From NCBI RefSeq assembly GCF_006442545.2, contig NZ_CP083952.1:744001-808000 (forward strand): a stretch of 64,000 nucleotides of DNA, written 5' to 3'. Below, in pieces: positions 55,894 to 64,000 of this stretch. Under the pieces are notes generated by a model. It did not search any database, had not been told where the DNA came from, and saw nothing but the letters and a program-made list of their open reading frames with translations. Numbering within the stretch: position 1 is the first letter of the stretch; each line of letters begins with the position of its first letter. A program made the position numbers and the translations under genes. The DNA is from Mesorhizobium sp. B2-1-8. Lineage in GTDB: Bacteria; Pseudomonadota; Alphaproteobacteria; Rhizobiales; Rhizobiaceae.

Positions 55894-57936
55894 TCAAACC
55901 GCGATCCTCGGCCTGCCCGAGGCAACCGCCACGACATGCGCTTCGATGAACATGCGCTGCGCTTCGACGGTCGAGACACGAAACTCGGTCGCAACGTCGA
56001 TCTCGGCGCTGTCGGTGCCGGCATCAAGGGCACGCTGGGCGACGATGGCGCGCACGTCGGCCTCGGCGGCCGCGATCGCCGCCGCCTCGTCGAGGAAATC
56101 GCGCACCGTCTCACCCGAGGCAAGCCGGAACAGGCCTTCCTTGGGCTGACTGACGCGGGCCTCGGCGGACACCCTGACCTGGCCGACGACGGCGCCGAGC
56201 GCGTTGGCGACATCGGTATCCCGGGGCACCAAGCACTCATTGCCGACCAAGGGCGCCAGGCCGGCATAGTGCAGGGGGGCCGACGCGCCGAGCCCGATGA
56301 CCGGCCGGTCGAGCGCGACGCTGAGGCGGGCGATGCCGGGGTGGGCGTCGACGGCGCGCTGGACCAGCGCGTGCGCCACGGTCGCCGCGCCATCGAGCCC
56401 GTCCTCGGCAAAGGCGGTTTCCAGGATGTATTCGGCCGACCAGCGCGTCAGCGTCACCAGCACGCGTTCCGAAATCACCTCCGGTGATGCGGCGATAGGC
56501 TGGCCACGACCATCGCGCCTGCGGGCGAACAGTTCTGCGCCGAGGCGGGCGGCGGCGGCATCCCAGTTCGCCTGCTTGCCGAGCACATGCGCGGCGTCCG
56601 ACGGGGTGAAGCCTGAGATATGCACCAGCCCTCGCGAGACCAGCCGGTTCAGCGTGGCGTTCTGGGCGTTCGAGGTCAGCAGCCTGTCGAGGGCGAGCGG
56701 CGTCGCGCCGATCGCCTCATAGAGCTTTGTCTCGGGGGCGGTCAGCCCCGCGGCGAGCCGGTCCGGCACGCCGGTGCGGACCGCGAAGCGGCCATCCATG
56801 CGGCCGGTGTTGGGGGCGCGCAACTGGCGTTCGAGTTCCGCGGTCACCGCCTCGCCATGCGCCATGCCGGCCAGCGCCAGCGGCACCAGGCGGCGCGGCC
56901 CGAGCAGGATTTTCGGGTTGAGCGCGCCATCCTCCAGCGTCACCTCGGAATCGCCGCCGAGGCCGAACGTGCGCATGGCGACCGCCTCGACCATGGTACG
57001 GAAGCCGCCGACCGTGGCGCCTTCCGGATCGAGCCGCGGCCGGCCGCCATCGAGCACGGCGACGTCGGTGGTGGTGCCGCCAATGTCGGACACCACCGCA
57101 TTGTCGAGCCCGGTCATGTGGCGGGCGCCGACCAGGCTGGCGGCGGGACCCGAGAGGATCGTCTCGATCGGCCGCTGGCGGGCAAACGCCGCCGAAACCA
57201 GCGCGCCATCGCCGCGCACCACCATCAAGGGAGCGGCGATGTTGCGCGCTGTGAGAAACCCCTCGGTCGCCGCCACCAGCCGGTCGATCATCGAGATCAG
57301 CCTGGCATTGAGCAGCGTGGTGAGCGCCCGGCGCGGGCCGCCGAGCTTGGCCGACAGCTCATGGCTCGATGTGACCGGCAGACCGGTCCTGTCGCGGATC
57401 AGTTCGCGGGCGGCGATCTCATGCGCGGGATTGCGGGTGGCGAAATAGGCGCAGACGGCAAAGCCGGACACCGAAACGCCGAGTTCCGGCAGCATCGCCT
57501 CCAGTCCGGACAGGTCGAGCTTTGCCGCATTGCCGTGCACATCATGACCGCCCGGACAAAACACCACCGGGTCGGTGCCGAGCGCCGTCTTCAGCCCATC
57601 GCGGGCAAGATCGGCCTCGGAGAAGCCGATCATGACCAGCGCCACCCGGCCGCCCTGGCCCTCGACCAGCGCGTTGGTGGCAAGCGTCGTCGACATCGAG
57701 ACCAGCTTGATGTCGGCCGGATTGGTGCCAGCCTTTTCCAGCACCGCATCGACGGCGCCCGAAATGCCGACGGCCAGATCATGCCGCGTGGTCAGCGCCT
57801 TGGCCTTGGCCAGCACCTTGCCCTTGTTCGGCCCCTCTTGTGGGCCCTCGGTCTCGGACCACAGCACGGCATCGGTGTAGGTGCCGCCGGTGTCGATGCC
57901 GAGGAAGAGAGGGGCGGGCTTGGATTTGGCGGTCAT
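55894..57936 (-). CDS. Solo hydantoinase A-like / oxoprolinase family protein
   Basis: 680 residues. The actin-like ATPase signature FLGIDTGGTYTDAVLW (residues 11-26), STTLATNALVEG near 82, SDIGGTTTDVAVLDG mid-protein and the C-terminal GASAPLHYAGL are present. It is clearly related to HyuA but distant from the copy at 662. No hyuB partner is adjacent: palindromic elements flank it on both sides. It may act alone or with a distant partner. Substrate unknown. Confidence 0.86.
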   Translation of the reverse strand: MTAKSKPAPLFLGIDTGGTYTDAVLWSETEGPQEGPNKGKVLAKAKALTTRHDLAVGISGAVDAVLEKAGTNPADIKLVSMSTTLATNALVEGQGGRVALVMIGFSEADLARDGLKTALGTDPVVFCPGGHDVHGNAAKLDLSGLEAMLPELGVSVSGFAVCAYFATRNPAHEIAARELIRDRTGLPVTSSHELSAKLGGPRRALTTLLNARLISMIDRLVAATEGFLTARNIAAPLMVVRGDGALVSAAFARQRPIETILSGPAASLVGARHMTGLDNAVVSDIGGTTTDVAVLDGGRPRLDPEGATVGGFRTMVEAVAMRTFGLGGDSEVTLEDGALNPKILLGPRRLVPLALAGMAHGEAVTAELERQLRAPNTGRMDGRFAVRTGVPDRLAAGLTAPETKLYEAIGATPLALDRLLTSNAQNATLNRLVSRGLVHISGFTPSDAAHVLGKQANWDAAAARLGAELFARRRDGRGQPIAASPEVISERVLVTLTRWSAEYILETAFAEDGLDGAATVAHALVQRAVDAHPGIARLSVALDRPVIGLGASAPLHYAGLAPLVGNECLVPRDTDVANALGAVVGQVRVSAEARVSQPKEGLFRLASGETVRDFLDEAAAIAAAEADVRAIVAQRALDAGTDSAEIDVATEFRVSTVEAQRMFIEAHVVAVASGRPRIAV

Positions 57937-58073
57937 TTTGGGGCGAAAGTCCGGGCAAATGGTTTGGTTGCCTGCCCTTAGCCGATACGGGCTTGCGGAT
58001 AAAGTCGGGAGAGATGGGCCAAGGGACGCGGCACTGGCGCGGTGGAGAATTTATTGAAAGGTTTGGCGTGAGG

Positions 58074-58233
58074 CGCCCCCCTCTGTCCTGCCGGACATCT
58101 CCCCCTCAAGGGGGGAGATTGGCAGTTTCAGTGCCGGCGCTGCCCCAGCAACGTTGGCGATAGGCGAAACCCGGCGTGGCATCTGATCTCCCCACCTGAG
58201 GGGGAGATGCCCGGCAGGGCAGAGGGGGGCGCC
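58074..58233. repeat. Composite palindromic element E4
   Basis: Arm CCCCCCTCTGTCCTGCCGGA, hairpin CTCCCCCTCAAGGGGGGAG, core GCAACGTTGGCGATAGGCGA at 58148-58167, then the inverse arm ending GGCAGGGCAGAGGGGGGC. It fills the gap between the CDGSH gene and the HyuA-like gene. Bases 57937-58073 hold nothing I can assign. Confidence 0.85.
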
Positions 58234-58251
58234 TCGCGCCAACCTCCGCAG

Positions 58252-58878
58252 CTACCCCACAAACCCAACCTTCTTATGGCTGCCGTCGCAGAACGGCTTG
58301 TTCGCTGAATGGCCGCAGCGGCACAGGAAGACCTTCGTGGTGCGGTCGACCGTGTGGCCGGTGCCGGTGACGATCTCGACATTGCCTTCGAGTTTGAGCG
58401 GGCCGTTCGCGGTCGGCGTCGCCTTCAGCGGGCCATTACGGGTCTCCAGCGCTGGCGTATCCTTCAGCGCCGGTTCGCCGGTGGCGGCAAAGCCGGCCTT
58501 GATATGGCTGTTGTCGCAGAACGGCTTGTTCTGCGAGGCGCCGCAGCGGCAGAGCGTGGCGCGGAAAAACGTCTCGTCGCCAAGCACGATCTCGGCATGC
58601 ACCGCCAGCGGGCCGTTTTCGCGCAGCCGCACGGTGTTGACCGCAGGCGGCTTTTCCTGCGGGCCGCCATCCTTGCGGACATAGGTGATGGCGCCCGAGG
58701 GGCAGTTCTCGGCCAGCGCGACGATCTTTTCGACGCTGGCCGCCTCGGGATGGATCCATTGGCCCGGCGCGTTGGGCACGAAGACATGCGGGTCGCCAAG
58801 CACGCAATTGCGCGAGTGGATGCAGCGTTTGCCGGAAAATCCGACGTCGATCTTGTCGCTTTCGACCATGCCGGCCAT
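58252..58878 (-). CDS. Iron-sulfur protein: mono-cluster Fer4_19 domain plus two CDGSH domains
   Basis: 208 residues. The N-terminal segment RCIHSRNCVLGDPHVF with NCPSGAIT (about 18-66) resembles the divergent Fer4_19 domain. Two CDGSH-type 2Fe-2S sites follow: CRCGASQNKPFCDNSH (about 109-124) and CRCGHSANKPFCDGSH (about 186-201). The three-Cys-one-His ligand pattern is complete in both. Such proteins probably carry electrons or sense redox state in the cytoplasm. The function of this layout is unsettled. Confidence 0.92.
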   Translation of the reverse strand: MAGMVESDKIDVGFSGKRCIHSRNCVLGDPHVFVPNAPGQWIHPEAASVEKIVALAENCPSGAITYVRKDGGPQEKPPAVNTVRLRENGPLAVHAEIVLGDETFFRATLCRCGASQNKPFCDNSHIKAGFAATGEPALKDTPALETRNGPLKATPTANGPLKLEGNVEIVTGTGHTVDRTTKVFLCRCGHSANKPFCDGSHKKVGFVG

Positions 58879-58988
58879 TGGCGTGCTCCCTGTTTGCCTG
58901 GACCACGCCGCCTGAATGACGCGGCGTGCCTTAGGTGTTTGGGTAGGCTATGGCTCCCAGCAGGAAAACCGTCAAGCTGGCAAACCGG

Positions 58989-59360
58989 TCAGGGGACCAG
59001 CTCGATCTCCTCGGTCTCGCCGCCGCTGCAGGTGTAGCAGCAATCCTCGCATTTTTCCTTGTTGCCGGGGCCGACGCCCCAATAGGTGCCCTCATCGCCA
59101 TCGACCCAAGCGCCGTAGCAGATCGATTCGCCTTCATTGCAGGAAATCGGCAGCTGCTTGGTCTCGCCGTCGTCGAGATAGAAATCCTTGCCATTGCCCG
59201 GCCAGACATAGTCGCGGTCCTGGCTGTAGAGCTCGAGGCGCATGGCGTTTGGATGGCTGTTCTTGACGGCGAAGGTGACGTCGCCGGCATGGGCCGACGG
59301 CACCAGCAACATGGCGAGAGAAAGCGCGGCCAGCGAGCGGCGCGCATAGGCGCAGAACAT
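58989..59360 (-). CDS. Small exported six-cysteine protein, paralogue 1
   Basis: 123 residues from ATG 59360 (GGGGGTTACC upstream). A signal peptide, RRSLAALSLAMLLVPSAHAG, is likely cut after AHA (about 25). The mature part has VKNSHPNA, VWPGNGK, ISCNEGESICYGAWVDG, GVGPGNKEKCEDCCYTC and ends EEIELVP. Six cysteines suggest disulfides in the periplasm. It is a clear paralogue of the next gene upstream (59493), and the two are on the same strand. Function unknown. Confidence 0.78.
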   Translation of the reverse strand: MFCAYARRSLAALSLAMLLVPSAHAGDVTFAVKNSHPNAMRLELYSQDRDYVWPGNGKDFYLDDGETKQLPISCNEGESICYGAWVDGDEGTYWGVGPGNKEKCEDCCYTCSGGETEEIELVP

Positions 59361-59492
59361 GGTAACCCCCTGAATAAGCGGCCCATCTGGCCGCGCCGCA
59401 ACCATCGCATGCCGTGCTGAATCGCGGAAGTGGGGCTGGTGACTGGATCCCTGACTTAATTTGGGTCCGACGCGCTTATGGCCCACCTTGTC

Positions 59493-59849
59493 TTACGGCA
59501 CCAGGTCGATCGTCTCGGTCGTGTGCTCCACGCAGATGAAACAGCAGGTATCGCAGGGCTGGTCGTTGTCTGGCCCGACGCCAGCGGAAATCTTGTCATT
59601 GCCGTCGACCCAGGCGCCATAGCAGATGCGTTCGCCCTGATTGCAGGAGATCGGCACCGATTTCTGTGAGCCCGGATCGACGAGGAACACCTTGTCGCTG
59701 CCCGGCCAGACGGTCTCGCGGTCGCGGCTGAACAGCTCGACCGCGACCGCCTCCTTGCGCAGGTTCTTGACGAAAAACGCCATGTCGGCGGCCTCCGCCG
59801 AATTGGTCAGGACCAGTGCCGCCAGCGCAACCATGCGAAACAGCGTCAC
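59493..59849 (-). CDS. Small exported six-cysteine protein, paralogue 2
   Basis: 118 residues from GTG 59849, chosen because GAGGGAGG sits 6 nt before it; ATG 59870 is an alternative. A signal peptide spans VTLFRMVALAALVLTNSAEA. The mature part mirrors paralogue 1: FFVKN, VELFSRDRETVWPG, ISCNQGERICYGAWVDG, GVGPDN, CDTCCFIC and TIDLVP. All six cysteines are conserved. Likely a periplasmic or secreted protein of unknown role, arisen by tandem duplication. Confidence 0.78.
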   Translation of the reverse strand: MTLFRMVALAALVLTNSAEAADMAFFVKNLRKEAVAVELFSRDRETVWPGSDKVFLVDPGSQKSVPISCNQGERICYGAWVDGNDKISAGVGPDNDQPCDTCCFICVEHTTETIDLVP

Positions 59850-59899
59850 CGCCGACCTCCCTCGAATCATCGCGGGCAGACTGGCACGCTCGCCGGCAA

Positions 59900-61387
59900 C
59901 TAGGAAGACAGCGGGCGCTGCGCAGTGATCTCGCGCCCAAGCCTCACGACTTCACGCACCAGCAGATCGAGATCGTCGCGTCGGGTGCGATGGTTGGTGA
60001 TCGCCACGCGCAGCCAGTGTTCGCCATGCACGGTGGTGTCGGAGAGTGCGGCGATGCCTTGCTCCTGCAGCCGCAGCATGATCTCGGTGTTGAGCGCCTT
60101 CAGCGCTTCGCCCGCCAAACCGGGCTGGTAGCGGAAGCAGACGATGTTGATGGTCGGCGCCGCCGCCAGCTCCAGCGAAGGCTCGGCCTCGATCAGCCCG
60201 GCCAGATAGGACGCCTGCGCGATGTTCTGGTCGATCAGGCGGCCGAATTTTTCGACGCCATGTTCCTTCAGCGCCATCCACACTTTCAGCGCGCGAAAGC
60301 CGCGCGACGTCTGCAGGCCGTAATCGTGCAGCCATTCGCCGGAAGCGAGGCCGCGCGGCGTCGACTCCAGATATTCCGGCGTCACCGCGAAGCTCCGGCG
60401 GTGCGCTGCGGCATCCCTGACCAGCGCGCAGCCGACCTCGAAGGGTGCATGCAGCCATTTGTGCGGATCGAGCGCGATCGAATCGGCCCATTCGATGCCG
60501 GCAACGCGGTGGGCGTTTTGCGGCGCGATGGCGATCAGCGCGCCGATGCAGCCGTCGACATGGAACCAGAGGCCTTCCTCGTGCGCCAGCTTGGCAAGCG
60601 CCTTGAGGTCGTCGATCGCTCCGGTGTTGACGGTGCCGGCGGTGCCGATGATGCATGCCGGCTTGAACCCGGCTGCCCGGTCCTCTGCGATCGCCGCGCG
60701 CAGGGCCGATATGTCGATGCGCAGTCCGGCATCCGTCGGGATGCGGCGCAGCGCCCGGTTGCCGAGGCCAAGCGCTTCCATCGCCTTGCGGTGGCAGGAA
60801 TGGATCTGGTCCGAGCCGTAGAATCGCAGCGGTTTTTCGATCGCGGCGACGCCGTGCTCGCGCACATCGATGCCGGCCTTGACGTTGCGCGCCACCGTCA
60901 GCCCGATGATGTTGGCCATCGAGCCGCCGCTGACCAGCGTGCCGGAGGCGGAGGCCGGAAAGCCCAGCATCTCCTTGCACCAGTTCACCACTTGCCCGTC
61001 CATCAGCCCGGCGGCGTGGTTGCCGCCGCCGAGGTTGGAGCCCTGGATCGCCGCGAGGAAATCGCCGAGCGCGCCGGTGAAGTTGCTCGACCCCATGTAC
61101 CAGGACCAGAAGCGCGGATGGATGTTGCCCATTGGATAGGACATCACCGTGCGGGAGACCTCGCCGTAGACATCGGCCAGCGGCGCCGGCGCACGCGGCA
61201 GGGGTGCCGCGAAAAACGCTCGCACGTCCACGGGCATTTCCCGCCATACCGGGCGGTCGCGCACGTCGCGCAAATAATCGACGGCATCGTCGACGACCCG
61301 GCGCGACAGGGCCTGGACATCAGCCCAGTCGGCGGGGTCAAGCGCTTCTTCGGTTGCGACGCCGAGGGTTTCCTGCGCGATGTCCAT
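59900..61387 (-). CDS. PLP-dependent group II amino-acid decarboxylase
   Basis: 495 residues from ATG 61387 (GGAGG upstream). Aromatic-amino-acid/glutamate decarboxylase fold: HPRFWSWYMGSSNFTG, LVSGGSMANIIGL, FHVDGCIGA and the PLP lysine in LDPHKWLHAPFEVG. It starts 12 bp after the cysK-like gene stop, so they share an operon. The substrate is uncertain: an aromatic amino acid, or a sulfur amino acid such as cysteine or cysteate given the neighbour. Confidence 0.9.
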   Translation of the reverse strand: MDIAQETLGVATEEALDPADWADVQALSRRVVDDAVDYLRDVRDRPVWREMPVDVRAFFAAPLPRAPAPLADVYGEVSRTVMSYPMGNIHPRFWSWYMGSSNFTGALGDFLAAIQGSNLGGGNHAAGLMDGQVVNWCKEMLGFPASASGTLVSGGSMANIIGLTVARNVKAGIDVREHGVAAIEKPLRFYGSDQIHSCHRKAMEALGLGNRALRRIPTDAGLRIDISALRAAIAEDRAAGFKPACIIGTAGTVNTGAIDDLKALAKLAHEEGLWFHVDGCIGALIAIAPQNAHRVAGIEWADSIALDPHKWLHAPFEVGCALVRDAAAHRRSFAVTPEYLESTPRGLASGEWLHDYGLQTSRGFRALKVWMALKEHGVEKFGRLIDQNIAQASYLAGLIEAEPSLELAAAPTINIVCFRYQPGLAGEALKALNTEIMLRLQEQGIAALSDTTVHGEHWLRVAITNHRTRRDDLDLLVREVVRLGREITAQRPLSS

Positions 61388-61398
61388 GACTGCCTCCG

Positions 61399-62487
61399 TC
61401 AAGCCGCCGGGAATTGGCAGCCAGGCGTCGAGCGCGACAGCGCCAGCTCGTCGGCGTCCATCTCGGCCTCGATGCCGTCGAACAGCGGCGTCGACATATA
61501 GCGCTCGCCAGTGTCGGGCAGCATGCACAGGATTACCGATCCCGCGGGCGCCTTCTCCGCGATCTGGCGCGCCACGGCGAAGGTCGCGCCGCCGGAAATG
61601 CCGGTGAAGATGCCTTCCTTCTGGGCCAGCGCCCTGGCCCATTTGATACCGTCTGACCCGGCGATCGGGATCACCTCGTCGTAAAGGCTGGCATCGATCG
61701 CCTCCTGCAGGACGTTGGGGATGAAATCCGGCGTCCAACCCTGGATCGGGTGCGGCTCGAAGGCCGGATGGCTGGCCGCAGGGGCGCCATCGGCCCCGCG
61801 CTGCTGCGCCTTGCCGCTGCCGATCAGTTGCGCATTGGCCGGCTCGGAGAGCACGATGCGGGTGTCGGGCCGTTCACGGCGCAAGACGCGCGCAACGCCG
61901 ACGACAGTGCCGCCGGTGCCATAGCCGGTGACGAAGCAGTCGAGCCGCGAGCCGGCGAAATCATTGATGATTTCGCGCGCGGTCGTCGCCTCGTGGATGG
62001 CGGCATTGGCGGCCGTCTCGAACTGGCGGGCAAGGAACCAGCCATTGGCCTCGGCCAGCTCGACCGCCTTCTTGTACATGCCGAAACCCTTTTCGGCGCG
62101 TGGCGTCAGCACCACCTTGGCGCCGAGCATGCGCATCAGCTTGCGGCGCTCGACCGAAAAGCTGTCGGCCATGGTGACGACCAGCGGATAGTTCTTTTGC
62201 GCGCAGACCATGGCGAGGCCGATCCCGGTGTTGCCGCTGGTCGCCTCGACCACGGTCTGGCCCGGCTTCAGCGCGCCGCTGCGCTCGCCCTCCTCGATGA
62301 TGTTGAGCGCCAGCCGGTCCTTCACCGAGGCGCCCGGATTGAAGAACTCGGCCTTGACGTAGATGGTCGCATGGGCCGGTGCGAGATTGTTGATGCGCAC
62401 CGCCGGCGTGTCGCCGACCGTGTCCAGAATGCTGTCGAACAGGTGGCCGCGCCCGGCGGTGGTCCTGATTCTTTGTTTGTTCAACAT
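61399..62487 (-). CDS. cysK: Cysteine synthase / O-acetylserine sulfhydrylase family enzyme
   Basis: 362 residues, longer than the usual 310-330 because of extra N- and C-terminal residues. PLP fold type II: PLP lysine in NPGASVKDRLAL, ATSGNTGIGLAMV, GYGTGGTVVGVARVL and TGISGGATFAVA. The family makes cysteine from O-acetylserine and sulfide, but cystathionine beta-synthase-like and diaminopropionate-forming relatives look similar. It is first in an operon with a decarboxylase and divergent from a SARP-like regulator. Confidence 0.88.
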   Translation of the reverse strand: MLNKQRIRTTAGRGHLFDSILDTVGDTPAVRINNLAPAHATIYVKAEFFNPGASVKDRLALNIIEEGERSGALKPGQTVVEATSGNTGIGLAMVCAQKNYPLVVTMADSFSVERRKLMRMLGAKVVLTPRAEKGFGMYKKAVELAEANGWFLARQFETAANAAIHEATTAREIINDFAGSRLDCFVTGYGTGGTVVGVARVLRRERPDTRIVLSEPANAQLIGSGKAQQRGADGAPAASHPAFEPHPIQGWTPDFIPNVLQEAIDASLYDEVIPIAGSDGIKWARALAQKEGIFTGISGGATFAVARQIAEKAPAGSVILCMLPDTGERYMSTPLFDGIEAEMDADELALSRSTPGCQFPAA

Positions 62488-62690
62488 CGTTGATCTCCTC
62501 CATCGTGTTCATCTTCACAGGCCGGTTACAAACCGCCGGCCTGGGCGGCGAGGTTTCGAGACCTTGTCGCGCTAGGGCTGACATGCCGGCGATGCGGCAT
62601 TGACCGCGGCCGGCGCGAAATTCGCCGCCGGATGCGCCGTGTCGTGTTTGGTGATAAAGCAAGGGCCGACAGGCCAGCGTGGGAGCAGGC

Positions 62691-64000
62691 GTGGAAACGG
62701 ACGTGGAAACCGCACCATCAAGGCAGGACGGCGGCATGCCGTGCCTGTCCGTGCGGCTGCTCGGACCGTTGACGGTCACGCGCAACGGCGCGCCGATGGC
62801 GCTGGCGGCGTCACGCAAGCTGCGGGCGCTGCTGGCCTATCTCGTGCTGGCGCCGCACCCGGTGGGGCGCAGCCGCCTGTGCGAACTTCTGTGGGATGTG
62901 CCCAACGATCCGCGAGGCGAGCTGCGCTGGTGCCTGAGCAAGTTGCGCGGCGCTCTCGACACGCCGGACCGGCGCCATGTCCGCACGCAGGACGATACGG
63001 TCGCGCTCGATCTCGGCGGCTGCCTTGTCGATGCCCTGGAGATCAGCCGTGCCGCCGCGCACGGGATCGACACACTCGATGCGGAGCGGTTGCGAACCCT
63101 GGCAAAACTCTTCGCCGGCGATTTTCTCGACGGGCTGGAGCTCGAACGCAATCCGCACTTCAACAGCTGGCTGATCGGCCAGCGCCGCCGCTTCCGGTCC
63201 GTCCATGCAGCGGTGTTGGAACGGCTCGTCGCGAGCCTGCCCGCGGACTGCGACGAGGGCATCGCGCATCTCGACAGGTGGGTGGAACTCGCGCCTTTCG
63301 ACGAGCGCGCGCATACGACGCTGCTGGCGAGCCTCGCCCGGCGCGGCGAGATCGCCGCGGCCGAGAGGCATCTGGCGGTGGCGGCACAATTGTTCCAGTC
63401 GGAAGACCTGGATTTCGCCCCGCTGCGGGCAACATGGCGCATGATCCGTGACCAGCAGGCGCAGCCGGCCTGCCAGTCCACGGGATCGCAATTGGCGTCA
63501 TCGCTAGACCTGCTCAACCATGGTCCGCCCGACTCCGGTCCAGTCGAGCCGAGCCATGCTTCGCTGGCGGTGATGCCGTTTGTGGAGGAAGCCCGCCTGC
63601 GCGGCGGGCTGGCCGACGGCCTCACCCATGACATCATCACCCGTCTCGCCAAGCTGCGGGATTTCTTCGTCATCGCGCGCGGATCGGTGTTCGCGCTGGC
63701 CGACAAGGGCATCGCGCCCGAGGAGGCAGGCCGCCGGCTGAAGGTCGACTATGTCGCCACCGGCACGGTGCGCAGCATGGCCAGCCGCCTGATCGTCAGC
63801 GTCGAACTCGTCGAGGTGCGTACCGCCAGAATCGTCTGGGCCGAGACCTTCGAGCGCCGTCCGGACGACATTTTTGCGGTGCTCGACGACATCGGCGACA
63901 GCATCGTGTCGTCGATCTCGGTGGAGATCGAGACGGTCGAGCGCAACCGCGCCCTGCTGAAGGCACCCAACTCACTCAATGCCTGGGAGGCCTATCATCG
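62691..64000 (+). CDS. SARP/BTAD regulator with TolB-like domain (partial, 3' end outside window)
   Basis: Open for 436 codons to the window edge from GTG 62691, with GGGAG 5 nt before it. An N-terminal winged helix (about 17-95: SVRLLGPLTVTRNG, SRKLRALLAYLVL, LCELLWDVPNDPRGELRWCL) is followed by a BTAD-type helical region (about 100-245). A TolB_N-like part begins near residue 292 (LAVMPF, GGLADGLTHDII). In rhizobia TPRs often follow. It reads away from cysK, from which it is 203 bp distant, so it probably controls that operon. Confidence 0.82.
   Translation, partial: METDVETAPSRQDGGMPCLSVRLLGPLTVTRNGAPMALAASRKLRALLAYLVLAPHPVGRSRLCELLWDVPNDPRGELRWCLSKLRGALDTPDRRHVRTQDDTVALDLGGCLVDALEISRAAAHGIDTLDAERLRTLAKLFAGDFLDGLELERNPHFNSWLIGQRRRFRSVHAAVLERLVASLPADCDEGIAHLDRWVELAPFDERAHTTLLASLARRGEIAAAERHLAVAAQLFQSEDLDFAPLRATWRMIRDQQAQPACQSTGSQLASSLDLLNHGPPDSGPVEPSHASLAVMPFVEEARLRGGLADGLTHDIITRLAKLRDFFVIARGSVFALADKGIAPEEAGRRLKVDYVATGTVRSMASRLIVSVELVEVRTARIVWAETFERRPDDIFAVLDDIGDSIVSSISVEIETVERNRALLKAPNSLNAWEAYH

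Overview
The window looks like a chromosomal segment of a Rhizobiales alphaproteobacterium, most likely Mesorhizobium or a close relative. This is an inference from high GC, dnaK-dnaJ followed by a rhizobial-type phosphatidylethanolamine N-methyltransferase, a MatB malonyl-CoA synthetase, De Ley-Doudoroff galactose genes, and several intergenic palindrome families of the RIME/REP kind common in rhizobia. I saw no rRNA, no clear tRNA, no CRISPR array and no transposase.

Layout. 1-2.7 kb: hydantoinase/oxoprolinase pair hyuA-hyuB (hyuB cut by the window edge). 3-9.4 kb: ferredoxin-NADP reductase; deoC with an ALDH16-like double-domain aldehyde dehydrogenase; an SDR plus FAH-family hydrolase pair. 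9.6-21.6 kb: two divergent operons around a shared promoter region. Leftward is murQ, then an ABC sugar importer and a Gfo/Idh/MocA oxidoreductase. Rightward is an N-acetylglucosamine kinase, a GntR/UTRA regulator, a SIS-domain deaminase, nagA and a flavoprotein oxidase. Each promoter carries a direct repeat TTGGTATT spaced 11 bp, which suggests one amino-sugar/MurNAc regulon controlled by its own GntR protein.

21.6-25.2 kb: malonyl-CoA synthetase with an FCD-type GntR regulator, then rpe. 25.4-31.2 kb: a two-gene operon for large secreted proteins that share a C-terminal-type domain; one ends in a 36-residue Cys repeat array. 31.7-35.7 kb: dnaK, dnaJ, pmtA. 36-39 kb: FMN reductase, pyrF, a DUF1330 protein, an ATP-grasp protein. 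39-42.2 kb: SMP-30 lactonase, dgoA, dgoK and an SDR, a De Ley-Doudoroff operon. 42.4-43.7 kb: GGDEF-EAL protein. 43.9-47.2 kb: a Gtr-like set (GT-C membrane enzyme, GT2, GtrA). 47.4-53.4 kb: gshB, TetR with a SnoaL-like gene, an exported protein, a decayed comM fragment, a cupin, intact comM, a GNAT. 53.4-59.9 kb: malate synthase G, a solo HyuA-like protein, a double-CDGSH protein and two tandem six-cysteine exported proteins. 59.9-64 kb: PLP decarboxylase and cysteine synthase in one operon, divergent from a SARP-like regulator that runs off the window.

The points most worth a second look are the paired TTGGTATT operators, the two-gene secreted cassette with its shared domain and near-identical 36-residue repeats, palindromic elements that supply protein C-termini or stop codons, composite palindromes inside the importer operon, and the relic of comM one kilobase upstream of the intact gene.
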